Assembly: GCA_009776625.1 (NCBI GenBank)
Contig: WRNL01000011.1
Span: 5,795 to 19,731 of the forward strand
Reading direction: 5' to 3'
Length of the DNA stretch: 13,937 nucleotides
From: Methanomassiliicoccaceae archaeon
Lineage (GTDB): Archaea; Thermoplasmatota; Thermoplasmata; Methanomassiliicoccales; Methanomethylophilaceae
Shown here piece by piece: positions 5,898 through 12,975 of the stretch (position 1 is its first letter; the number at the start of each line of letters is the position of its first letter). Made by a program: the position numbers and the translations under genes. Under the pieces are notes generated by a model. The model saw only the letters and a list, made by a program, of their open reading frames with translations, did no database searches and was not told the DNA's origin.

Positions 5898-6809
5898 ATG
5901 ATGTGGCGCCTCAGGACGGCATCGATGTTCGTGGTGATGACTGTGATACTGCTGGCCGTGGGGCTGGCGGTCGGGTTCCTGCTCGACAGCATGTGGTACG
6001 GGCTGTACGTCATGCTGGGGCTGGCGCTGGCCATGAACATCTACGCGTACTTCTTCTCCAAGAAGGGGGCGCTTAGGGCCAACAGGGCGCGCATCGTGAC
6101 CGAGGCGGAGGAGCCCCGGCTGTACGGCATCGTCAGGAGCGTCGCCGCCAAGGCGGGGGTGCCGGTCCCGGAGGTGGGGGTGTCCGACCTCCCCATGCCG
6201 AACGCCTTCGCGACGGGGAGGAACCCCAAGAACGCGGCGGTGGTCGCCACGCGGGGGCTCCTGGACATGCTCCCCGACGACGAGCTGGAAGGGGTGATCG
6301 CGCACGAGATGGCCCATGTCAAGAACAGGGACATCCTCGTCATGTCCGTCGCGTCGACGATGGCGGCGGTGCTCTCGTACCTGTCGAGGTACGCCATATA
6401 CATGGTGATGCTGAGCGGCAACAACAAGAACGCGGCCAACTACGCCATAGCGTTCGCCCTCAGCGCCACTGTGCCGATAGCCGCCATCATCGTCCAGCTC
6501 GGGGTGTCGAGGAGCCGCGAGTACCTGGCCGACGAGACCGGCGCGAAGATCACCGGCAACCCCCGCGCGCTGGCCCGCGCCCTGAGGTCGATCGAGTCGG
6601 GGGTCAGCTCCCCCCGGAACGAGTACAGCAACGCCACCTACTCCAACATGTGGATATCGAACCCCATAAGGAAGAGGAGCCTGTTCTCGAGGCTCTTCAG
6701 CACCCACCCGCCCATGGACGACAGGGTGGCGAGGCTCAACGCCCTCGCGGCGAAGATGGACACCGACAGCGTGCCGAGGCAGTCGGACCCCTTCAAGAGG
6801 GGGAGGTAA
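5898..6809 (+). CDS. htpX: Membrane zinc metalloprotease HtpX (M48 family)
   Basis: The 303-residue integral membrane protease is predicted to degrade damaged or misfolded membrane proteins. Two N-terminal hydrophobic segments (about 9-29 and 33-53) are followed by a cytosolic part, then the zinc motif GVIAHEMAHVKNRD with H136, E137 and H140. Two more hydrophobic segments (about 147-170 and 181-203) precede SREYLADE, whose E208 is the third zinc ligand. The conserved PMPNAFATG (99-107) and THPP-like end (STHPPMDDRV) are also typical. Length is normal. The ATG at 5898 is set by GGAGTGAT a few bases upstream and by the hydrophobic N-terminus; the second ATG at 5901 is an equal alternative. The gene appears to have its own TATA box. 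It is convergent with the HPS-RraA gene, with 13 bp between the stops. Confidence 0.96.
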   Translation: MMWRLRTASMFVVMTVILLAVGLAVGFLLDSMWYGLYVMLGLALAMNIYAYFFSKKGALRANRARIVTEAEEPRLYGIVRSVAAKAGVPVPEVGVSDLPMPNAFATGRNPKNAAVVATRGLLDMLPDDELEGVIAHEMAHVKNRDILVMSVASTMAAVLSYLSRYAIYMVMLSGNNKNAANYAIAFALSATVPIAAIIVQLGVSRSREYLADETGAKITGNPRALARALRSIESGVSSPRNEYSNATYSNMWISNPIRKRSLFSRLFSTHPPMDDRVARLNALAAKMDTDSVPRQSDPFKRGR

Positions 6810-6822
6810 GGCCCGCACCGGC

Positions 6823-8115
6823 TCACTTGACGGGCTCCCACTTCGCGAGCTCGTTCACCTTGGAGAGCGTGGAGCCCCTCCTTATCTCCTCCCTGGTGCG
6901 GTTCTCCCTCTCGTTGACGTCGACGGTCCGGTTGGCCACCTCCACGGCGGACTCCTTCGGGATGACCATCAGCCCGCACTCGTCGCCGACTATCCAGTCC
7001 CCGGTGCGGACGACCTGCCCCCCCACGGTCACCTCGATGCCTATCCCGCCGTAGCCCTTCGGCTCCCCTGCGCAGGGGACCACGGACCTCGCGAACGCCG
7101 GGAACCCCATCCTCTTTATGTCGTCTATGTCCCGTATGGCGCCGTCGATGACGACCCCGGCCACGCCCATCGTCACAGCCGAGTGCGAGGCCAGCTCCCC
7201 CCAGACGGCCACGGGCGCGCCGCCGACGTCTATGACAATAACGTCGCCGGGCCTGGCGCGGTCTATGGCCTCGACCGGCTTAGCCCAGTCCCCGTTGGCG
7301 GTCTGCACGGTCAGCGCCCTGCCGACCATCCTGGCGCCCTCTTTGATGAAGGGCTGCAGCCCCATGATCACCCCCCGCTTGTGGAATGCGTCGGAGAGGT
7401 TGCAGGTGGAGGCCTTGGAGAAGGCCTCGAACAGCTCCTCCTCCCCGTACTTCTTGGACAGGACGGTGTCGACCGTCCTCCCTTCCATGGAGGCGACTAT
7501 GTCCGCCGCCGACCCCCTGACGTCCGCCGCCTTGATCACCGCGCCGCCGACTATTATCACGGCGGCCCCGGCCTCGACGTACCGGGGGGCGGTCTCCACG
7601 GTGATGCCGCCGGCGGCGGCCACGGGGACGGACACCTCCTGGACGACCCTCCTGAGCGTGTCGACGGGGCTCCCTTCCCCTCTCATCTGGGAATCGATGC
7701 CCATGTGGAGGCAGACGTACGACGCCCCCAGCCCCTCCACCTCCTTGGCCCTCGAGACGCAGTCGGGGACGTTGATCATGTCGACCATCACCTCCGCCCC
7801 GTACTTCCGCCCGGCGGACACCGCCTCGGCGATGGTGGAGTCGTCCGCGAGGCCCAGCACCGTGACTATGTCCGCGCCGGCCTTGGCCATCATCTCGACC
7901 TCCAGCCCGCCCACGTCCATCGTCTTCGTGTCGGCCACGACCTTCCTGTCCGGGAACTCCCTGCGGATCGCCCTCACGGCCTCCGCCCCGTCGCTCTTTA
8001 TCAGCGGGGTCCCCACCTCCACCCAGTCCGCGCCGCCGTCGACGGCCTCGCGGGCTATCGCCACCGCACGGTTCAGCTGCATCAGGTCCAGGGCCACCTG
8101 TAAGACCGGTTTCAT
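6823..8115 (-). CDS. Fused 3-hexulose-6-phosphate synthase / RraA-like protein
   Basis: The 430-residue protein is a two-domain fusion. Residues 1-210 are a (beta/alpha)8 barrel of the hexulose-6-phosphate synthase family: GADWVEVGTPLIKSDG (28-43), the D-x-K-x2-D motif in ADTKTMD (D62, K64, D67), CLHMGIDSQ (135-143), AAAGGI (167-171) and VGGAVIKAAD (189-198). This domain condenses formaldehyde with ribulose 5-phosphate reversibly; in archaea without an oxidative pentose phosphate pathway it can run in reverse to supply ribulose 5-phosphate. Residues from about 225 onward match RraA-like proteins: LSDAFHKRG (240-248), RPGDVIVIDVGG (288-299), GVVIDGAIRDI (320-330). Proteins of this architecture are known from archaea; the role of the RraA-like half there is unsettled. 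No phi isomerase gene is nearby. The start follows a TATA-like box by about 24 bp and has no Shine-Dalgarno site. Confidence 0.95.
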   Translation of the reverse strand: MKPVLQVALDLMQLNRAVAIAREAVDGGADWVEVGTPLIKSDGAEAVRAIRREFPDRKVVADTKTMDVGGLEVEMMAKAGADIVTVLGLADDSTIAEAVSAGRKYGAEVMVDMINVPDCVSRAKEVEGLGASYVCLHMGIDSQMRGEGSPVDTLRRVVQEVSVPVAAAGGITVETAPRYVEAGAAVIIVGGAVIKAADVRGSAADIVASMEGRTVDTVLSKKYGEEELFEAFSKASTCNLSDAFHKRGVIMGLQPFIKEGARMVGRALTVQTANGDWAKPVEAIDRARPGDVIVIDVGGAPVAVWGELASHSAVTMGVAGVVIDGAIRDIDDIKRMGFPAFARSVVPCAGEPKGYGGIGIEVTVGGQVVRTGDWIVGDECGLMVIPKESAVEVANRTVDVNERENRTREEIRRGSTLSKVNELAKWEPVK

Positions 8116-8134
8116 GCCTTTGTCATCGGCGGAG

Positions 8135-8143
8135 TTTTATTTA
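8135..8143 (-). promoter_or_regulatory. TATA-like box of the HPS-RraA gene
   Basis: Read on the minus strand it is TAAATAAAA, centred about 24 bp before the ATG at 8115, which again predicts a leaderless or nearly leaderless mRNA. The rest of the divergent spacer (to 8362) shows no tRNA, no supported small gene and no strong repeat. Confidence 0.55.
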
Positions 8144-8289
8144 CAGTTATTGAGGGGGCGGTTCGACAGAGGCCGAAGGGGCGCAGGCGGCGCCCATGCG
8201 GGGGGAAGGGGCCACTCAGCTCGCCCGTCTATCATCAGACATCAGCTCGAAAATGTTCATCATCGTGGCGACGCCCCATCGCAGGGGGA

Positions 8290-8326
8290 GGATAAAATGG
8301 TTGTCTGTGCGGGCAAGTGCTAAATC
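8290..8326 (+). promoter_or_regulatory. Weak candidate promoter region for the pseudo-phosphatase/tsr3 unit
   Basis: Two AT-rich boxes stand out in GC-rich spacer: GGATAAAATGG (8289-8299) and GTGCTAAATCG (8318-8328). The second would start transcription near 8346 and leave a leader of roughly 15-20 nt containing GAGG (8353-8356), 6 nt from the ATG at 8363. Which box is used cannot be decided by eye. Confidence 0.35.
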
Positions 8327-8362
8327 GTTTCAGGCCATACACGGGGTCAGAAGAGGGATCGC

Positions 8363-8839
8363 ATGTTCGGGAAGAAGGACAGGAAGGTGCGCGTGCTGTT
8401 CATCGACGATAGGAACGACCTCACGTCGCAGCTCGCGGAATACTTCACCAGGGAGTACTTCGGCGACAGGTACGAGGCGTACAGCGCGGGCCCGAAGCGC
8501 GACCTCGTCGACTGCGAGCTGATATCCGAGATGTACAGGAGGGGGGAGGACATGAGGCGTCAGTTCTCCAAGGACTTCAAGGACAGGGACTCCCTCAGGG
8601 ACGACGAGGACTACGACGTCGTGGTGTTCCTGAGGAAGGGCGTGTTCGACGAGTGGGCGAAGAGGACGCCGTGGCAGGGGAGGCAGGCCCTCGCCGAGCT
8701 GGGGTCGGCCGACGACTTCGATGCGACCGACGACCTCGAGCTCGCGGGGTGCTACTCGGAGCTGATAGACAGGGTGAGCGCCTGGGTCAAGGAGAACCTG
8801 GGCGACGCCGAGAGGCTGAGGTCGTTGATAGTCGCATGA
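8363..8839 (+). CDS. Low-molecular-weight phosphatase/ArsC-like protein lacking the catalytic Cys and Arg
   Basis: The 158-residue protein aligns by eye with the LMW protein tyrosine phosphatase/arsenate reductase fold. VRVLFIDDRNDLTSQLAEYF (9-28) occupies the place of the P-loop strand and helix, YEAYSAGPKRD (37-47) matches the F-x-V-x-SAG segment, and DYDVVVFL (83-90) matches the later core strand. The normal loop is C-x2-N-x2-R-S; here the Cys position is Asp15 and the Arg position is Thr21, while Asn18 and Ser22 are kept. Phosphatase or arsenate reductase chemistry through a Cys thiolate is therefore not expected. A binding, scaffold or regulatory role is more likely. The gene overlaps tsr3 by four bases (ATGA), so the two are probably cotranslated, which points to ribosome biogenesis. 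Family placement is moderately sure; function is unknown. Confidence 0.8.
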   Translation: MFGKKDRKVRVLFIDDRNDLTSQLAEYFTREYFGDRYEAYSAGPKRDLVDCELISEMYRRGEDMRRQFSKDFKDRDSLRDDEDYDVVVFLRKGVFDEWAKRTPWQGRQALAELGSADDFDATDDLELAGCYSELIDRVSAWVKENLGDAERLRSLIVA

Positions 8840-9354
8840 TCCCCGTGATAGTACATGACAAATGCCAGTGCGACCCCAAGAAGTGCACGGCCAAGAGGAT
8901 GATACGGTTCGGGCTGGGGAGGGAGGCGAGGACGCTGTCCGCGATACCCTCTGGGTCGGTCGTCCTCTCCCCCTTCTCGGAGACGGCCCTGTCCCCGGCG
9001 GACGCCGCCCATGCGAGGAATGGGCTGGTGGTGATGGACCTCACATGGGCGAACATCGACTCGTTCCCCCGGCTGAAAAAGGTCGACGAGAGGGCCCTCC
9101 CCTACCTGCTGGCGTCGAACCCTGTGAACTGGGGGAGGCCGATGGAGCTCAACAGCGCCGAGGCGGTCCTCGCGTCCCTGGTGATCCTGGGCGAGGCCGA
9201 GCAGGCCGAGGCGTTCATGGGGAGGTTCAACTGGGCGCCGGAGTTCATCCGGCTGAACGGGCAGCTGCTGGAGGGCTACGCCGGGGCGAGGGACAGCGCG
9301 GAGGTCGTCCGTATCCAGAACGAGTACCTGGACAGCATAAGCGGCAGGGTCTGA
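8836..9354 (+). CDS. tsr3: rRNA aminocarboxypropyltransferase Tsr3 (DUF367)
   Basis: The 172-residue cytosolic enzyme belongs to the Tsr3 family, which transfers the 3-amino-3-carboxypropyl group of S-adenosylmethionine to a hypermodified pseudouridine of small-subunit rRNA during ribosome maturation. The sequence shows CDPKKCTAKRMIRFGL (12-27), SVVLSPFSE (41-49, the SAM-binding LSP motif), VMDLTWANID (66-75; the family usually has DCSW), RALPYLLASNPVNWGRPMEL (86-105) and FNWAPEFIRLN (131-141), in family order. Length is normal for archaea. The ATG at 8836 lies inside the stop of the preceding pseudo-phosphatase gene, indicating translational coupling. A GC-rich hairpin follows the stop. Confidence 0.94.
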   Translation: MIPVIVHDKCQCDPKKCTAKRMIRFGLGREARTLSAIPSGSVVLSPFSETALSPADAAHARNGLVVMDLTWANIDSFPRLKKVDERALPYLLASNPVNWGRPMELNSAEAVLASLVILGEAEQAEAFMGRFNWAPEFIRLNGQLLEGYAGARDSAEVVRIQNEYLDSISGRV

Positions 9355-9366
9355 GCGCATACCCGC

Positions 9367-9399
9367 GCCGCGGCGCCGCACGCAGGGCGGCGCCGCGGC
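9367..9399 (+). terminator. GC-rich hairpin after tsr3
   Basis: Arms 9367-9379 and 9387-9399 are perfectly complementary over 13 bp of pure G/C around a 7-nt loop. The nearest T tract (9421-9425) is about 20 bases further on and also forms part of the probable mcm TATA box. Function as a terminator is plausible but not certain. The right-arm 13-mer recurs at 9461-9473. Confidence 0.5.
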
Positions 9400-9420
9400 C
9401 CCCCTGTCGGCTGTGCATCC

Positions 9421-9428
9421 TTTTTATC
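9421..9428 (+). promoter_or_regulatory. Probable TATA box of the mcm operon
   Basis: TTTTTATC stands out in very GC-rich surroundings. Transcription would begin near 9450, giving a leader of about 90 nt before the ATG chosen for mcm at 9541, or almost no leader before an in-frame ATG at 9454. Confidence 0.5.
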
Positions 9429-9460
9429 CTCCCCCATCATAGGGTATGCCGCAATGCACG

Positions 9461-9473
9461 GCGGCGCCGCGGC
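9461..9473 (+). repeat. Third copy of the 13-bp GC repeat, in the mcm leader
   Basis: The sequence is identical to the right arm of the hairpin at 9367-9399, so the 13-mer occurs three times within about 110 bp (once inverted). In the mRNA leader it is itself partly self-complementary (GCGGCGCCGC at 9461-9470) and could fold, which may affect mcm translation. Confidence 0.6.
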
Positions 9474-9540
9474 GCCCGCCCCGGGGGAATGGGGGCGCGG
9501 GCGCGGAGGCAGGGCGCGGCGGCCGGAGGCGGGTGACAGG

Positions 9541-11643
9541 ATGACGACGATCTTTCAAGACAGCGAGATAACCGCAGGGTGGGAGGACATACTCGGCAAG
9601 GACAAGTACCGCCTCATGTTCGCGGACATAGCCGCCAGCTACCCAGAGAAGAGGAGCATCTACGTCCCCTACGAGGACATCGACGCGTACAACACGGACC
9701 TCGCCATGTACTTCCTGGACCACCCCGACAAGTGCCTGAGCAAGGGCAGGGAGGTCGTTAAGGCGTCGCTCCCCCCCGCATGGGACCACAGGGACACGGT
9801 GAACCTGAGGATAACCGACCTCCCCCGCGACGCGAAGGTCGAGGTCAGGAAGATAAGGGCCAAGCACCTCGGGAGGCTGGTCGCGGTGGAGGGCCTGGTG
9901 AGGAAGGCGACCACGGTGAGGCCGAAGATGACCCACGCCCTGTTCAGGTGCGCCAGGTGCGGGGCGGAGATATGGGAGGCGCAGAAAGGCTCCATCATGA
10001 GGGAGCCGCTCATGTGCTCCAACCCCGACGGCAGCTGCAACAAGCAGGCCACGCACTTCGACCTCGACTCCAAGGCGTCGGTGTTCGTGGACACCCAGAA
10101 GATAGAGATACAGGAGAGCCCCGAGGGGCTCAGGGGCGGCGCCCAGCCGGAGAGGATAGCCGGGTTCGTCGAGGACGACATAGCCGGCGTCATCACCGCC
10201 GGCAACAGGGTGACCATCAACGGGATAATAAGGTCCGCCGAGAAGCACGACAGGGACAAGTCGACGGTGTTCGAGATATTCATGGACGTCATGTCGGTGG
10301 AGTTCGAGGAGCACGAGTACGACGAGATACAGATAACAGAGGAGGACGAGCAGAAGATCCTGGACATGTCCCGGGATCCCATGCTCTTCGACAACATAGT
10401 CGCCTCCATATCGCCGACCATCCACGGGATGACCGAGGTCAAGAGCGCAATCGCGCTGCAGCTCTTCGGCGGGTGCAACAAGGAGATGGACGACGGGACT
10501 GCGATAAGGGGGGACATGCACGTGCTCCTCGTGGGCGACCCCGGCGTCGCCAAGTCGCAGGTCCTCCGTTACATGAGCGCCCTCGCCCCCAGGGGGATAT
10601 ACGCCTCCGGCAAGTCGGCGTCCGCCGCCGGCCTGACGGCGGCGGCGGTCAAGGACGAGTTCGGCGACGGGAGGTGGACGCTGGAGGCCGGGGCGCTGGT
10701 CCTTGCCGACAAGGGGCTGGCCTGCATCGACGAGCTGGACAAGATGACCGCCCAGGACCGCTCCTCCCTTCACGAGGCGATGGAGTCCCAGAGGATATCC
10801 GTGGCGAAGGCCGGCATCACCGCCACCCTCCAGTGCAGGTGCTCGATGCTCGCGGCGGCAAACCCCAAGTTCGGGAGGTTCGAGACCGACGGCATGTCCA
10901 TAACAAAGCAGATAGACCTCCCCCCGGCGCTCATGTCGCGTTTCGACATGATCTTCGTGCTCACCGACAAGCCGAACCCGAAGGCGGACAGGGAGCTGAC
11001 CGCCCACATACTGAACGTCCACAGGAGGGGGCAGGCAAGGCAGATGGGGGAGGACGCCCCCCTCGTGGTGGGCGTGGACGTCAAGAGGATCAAAGAGGAA
11101 ACAGAGAACGTGAGGCCCGTCTACGAGCAGGACATCATGAGGAAGTACGTGGCGTACTCGAAGCGCATCGTGCCGATAATGACGGACCAGGCGATGGGGA
11201 TGATCGAGGACAAGTACCTCGGGATAAGGGCCATGGGGGCGGGGGAGAACGACTCGGTGCCCATCACGGCGAGGCAGCTGGAGGCGTACGTGAGGCTGTC
11301 GGAGGCGTCGGCGAGGATGAGGCTCAGCCGCACCATCGAGGAGGAGGACGCGGCGCGGGCGGTGGACCTCGTGGAGTTCTACCTGAGCAAGCTGCTCGCC
11401 CCGGACGGGGGGCAGTGGGACATCGACAACCTGTCGTCTAAGTACACAAAGAAGGACCGGAACGAGCTGACGGCGATACTGAGCATAGTCGACGGGTACG
11501 AGGGCGGGGCGTCGGAGGAGGACATAGTCAGCCAGGCCGTCAGCGAGGGGCTGTCGGAGGAGAAGGTAAGGAGGAGGCTCAAGATGATGAAGGAGGACGG
11601 CACGCTGTTCTGCCCCCCAAACGGCAACTACAAGAGGGCCTGA
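9541..11643 (+). CDS. mcm: Replicative DNA helicase MCM
   Basis: The 700-residue protein is the archaeal minichromosome maintenance helicase, a hexameric 3'-5' helicase that unwinds the replication fork. The N-terminal domain includes YPEKRSIYVPYEDIDAY (34-50) and a zinc-binding group C137, C140, C159, C166. The AAA+ domain has Walker A GDPGVAKS (332-339), Walker B ACIDELDKM (394-402, D397/E398), sensor 1 AAANPK (438-443) and arginine finger MSRFD (465-469). A C-terminal winged helix is expected after about residue 615. The ATG at 9541 fits the family N-terminus and is preceded by GGTGA 5 nt away. An in-frame ATG at 9454 would add 29 Ala/Gly/Arg-rich residues of low complexity and cannot be excluded. 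No intein is present. DUF424 follows one base after the stop. Confidence 0.97.
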   Translation: MTTIFQDSEITAGWEDILGKDKYRLMFADIAASYPEKRSIYVPYEDIDAYNTDLAMYFLDHPDKCLSKGREVVKASLPPAWDHRDTVNLRITDLPRDAKVEVRKIRAKHLGRLVAVEGLVRKATTVRPKMTHALFRCARCGAEIWEAQKGSIMREPLMCSNPDGSCNKQATHFDLDSKASVFVDTQKIEIQESPEGLRGGAQPERIAGFVEDDIAGVITAGNRVTINGIIRSAEKHDRDKSTVFEIFMDVMSVEFEEHEYDEIQITEEDEQKILDMSRDPMLFDNIVASISPTIHGMTEVKSAIALQLFGGCNKEMDDGTAIRGDMHVLLVGDPGVAKSQVLRYMSALAPRGIYASGKSASAAGLTAAAVKDEFGDGRWTLEAGALVLADKGLACIDELDKMTAQDRSSLHEAMESQRISVAKAGITATLQCRCSMLAAANPKFGRFETDGMSITKQIDLPPALMSRFDMIFVLTDKPNPKADRELTAHILNVHRRGQARQMGEDAPLVVGVDVKRIKEETENVRPVYEQDIMRKYVAYSKRIVPIMTDQAMGMIEDKYLGIRAMGAGENDSVPITARQLEAYVRLSEASARMRLSRTIEEEDAARAVDLVEFYLSKLLAPDGGQWDIDNLSSKYTKKDRNELTAILSIVDGYEGGASEEDIVSQAVSEGLSEEKVRRRLKMMKEDGTLFCPPNGNYKRA

Positions 11644-11644
11644 C

Positions 11645-11938
11645 ATGATAAGCTGCAGGATACACGCCCACGGGAACGAGAGGATACTGGCCGCATGCGA
11701 CCGGGAGATCCTGGGGATGACCTTCACGGGGGACGGCGTCAGGATCAAGGTGTCAGAGATATTCTACGGCGGTGAGACGCTGCCGGAGGAAGCCTTTGTC
11801 GAGAGGACGAAGTCCGTCACGATAATGAACCTCGTCGGCAACCGCGTCGTGGGCATAGCGGTGAGGGAGGGGATGGTGTCCGAACAGAGCGTGATGGTCA
11901 TCGGAGAGGTGATGCACGCGCAGACGGTGGTCCTTTGA
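11645..11938 (+). CDS. DUF424 family protein (COG2412)
   Basis: This small 97-residue protein matches the archaeal DUF424 family in length and pattern: RILAACDREILGMTF (13-27), a central IFYGGE (39-44), TIMNLVGNRVVGIAV (59-73) and a terminal VMHAQTVV near residues 89-96. Cytosolic, no membrane segment. The family is archaea-wide and commonly lies beside translation genes, but no activity is known to me. It begins one base after the mcm stop and its own stop TGA overlaps the TTG start of nmd3, so the three genes form one transcription unit with coupled translation. Confidence 0.92.
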   Translation: MISCRIHAHGNERILAACDREILGMTFTGDGVRIKVSEIFYGGETLPEEAFVERTKSVTIMNLVGNRVVGIAVREGMVSEQSVMVIGEVMHAQTVVL

Positions 11939-12963
11939 GCTTCTGCGTGAGGTGCGGGGAGGAGGCCGACTGCATCGTCAACGGCCTGTGCGTGGGGTGC
12001 TTCCTCGACGGCAGGAAGCTGACGGCCCTCCCCCATCACGTCGACGTGGGCGTCTGCGCCAACTGCGGGGACGTGGGGGCGGGGGACAGATGGGTCACCA
12101 AGGACATCCAGGACGCCATAGCCGACGCGGCCGTGGGCGCCCTGACGGCGGTCAAAGAGGCGAGGGTCGTCAGCGTCGCGGCGTCGTCCGAGGAGCAGGA
12201 GCCCAACACGCACGCCGTCACAGTGGATGCCGTGCTAGAGATAGGCGGGCGCATGGCCGAGGACTCGTCGTCCACCCTGGTGAGGCTGAAGAACACAGTC
12301 TGCAAGAGGTGCTCCAAGCAGCTCGGGAACTATTACGAGGCGATACTGCAGATCAGGGCCGGCTCCAAGGACGCCCCGCAGGGTCCCATGAGGGAGGCGC
12401 TCAACAGGGTGGAGAACCTGGTGGACGCGCAGTCCGCCGCCAGCAGGAACATCTTCATAACCAAGACGGAGGAGGTGCAGGGCGGCATCGACGTCTATCT
12501 CTCATCCATGTCCATCGGGAAAGCGGCGGCGAAGGACCTCGCGGACGCGTACTGCGCGGAGACGAAGGAGACCTTCAAGCTCGTCGGGATGACGGATGAC
12601 GGCAGGAACATGTACAGGATAACGTACCTGGTGCGGCTCCCAGACTTCCACGTCGGCGACGTGGTGGTGTTCGAGGGGCGGTACTTCAAGCTCGCCAGGG
12701 TGTCCGGCAACGGCGCCAAGGTGACGGACCTGATGGGCTTCCGGGACAGGGCGGTCAAAAGGTCGGACATGGCCTCCTTCAAGGTGCATGCGAGGTCGGA
12801 GGACCTGCTGGAGGCGGTGGTGGTCAACAGGGGGAAGGGCGAGATACAGGTGCTCGACCCATCGGACTACTCGACGGTGGACGTCAATGTCCCAGAGGGG
12901 GCCGAGATAGGCGACACTGTCCGGGTGGCGGAGATAGACGACGCGCTCTATTACGTGCCGTGA
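11935..12963 (+). CDS. nmd3: NMD3 family ribosome-associated protein
   Basis: The 342-residue protein is the archaeal homologue of NMD3, the factor that in eukaryotes binds the 60S subunit and acts as its nuclear export adaptor. In archaea, without a nucleus, it presumably takes part in large-subunit maturation or anti-association. Zinc-binding cysteine pairs are visible at C4/C7, C19/C22, C41/C44 and C123/C126 (NTVCKRCSKQLGNYYEA), followed by the NMD3 core with NIFITKTEE (150-158) and a C-terminal beta-rich part (LVRLPDFHVGDVV). The start is TTG at 11935, overlapping the DUF424 stop by four bases (TTGA); starting there keeps the first zinc pair, whereas the first downstream ATG would remove all four. 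The gene is convergent with the surface protein gene, with 12 bp between stops. Confidence 0.94.
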   Translation: MSFCVRCGEEADCIVNGLCVGCFLDGRKLTALPHHVDVGVCANCGDVGAGDRWVTKDIQDAIADAAVGALTAVKEARVVSVAASSEEQEPNTHAVTVDAVLEIGGRMAEDSSSTLVRLKNTVCKRCSKQLGNYYEAILQIRAGSKDAPQGPMREALNRVENLVDAQSAASRNIFITKTEEVQGGIDVYLSSMSIGKAAAKDLADAYCAETKETFKLVGMTDDGRNMYRITYLVRLPDFHVGDVVVFEGRYFKLARVSGNGAKVTDLMGFRDRAVKRSDMASFKVHARSEDLLEAVVVNRGKGEIQVLDPSDYSTVDVNVPEGAEIGDTVRVAEIDDALYYVP

Positions 12964-12975
12964 GGCCGGCGCCCG

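Noticed and set aside
7118..8323. 401-codon plus-strand frame opposite HPS-RraA
   Set aside because: Ser/Thr/Ala/Pro-rich shadow composition; the minus-strand gene is a full-length known family.
8116..8362. Possible small gene or structured RNA in the spacer before the pseudo-phosphatase gene
   Set aside because: The only plus-strand frame (from 8196) runs out of frame into the next gene; no tRNA, C/D-box pair or stable symmetric hairpin was found by eye.
9424..11748. 774-codon minus-strand frame opposite mcm
   Set aside because: Long only because stop codons are rare in GC-rich DNA; its residues are Arg/Val/His/Leu-biased and it has no motif, while MCM is unambiguous.
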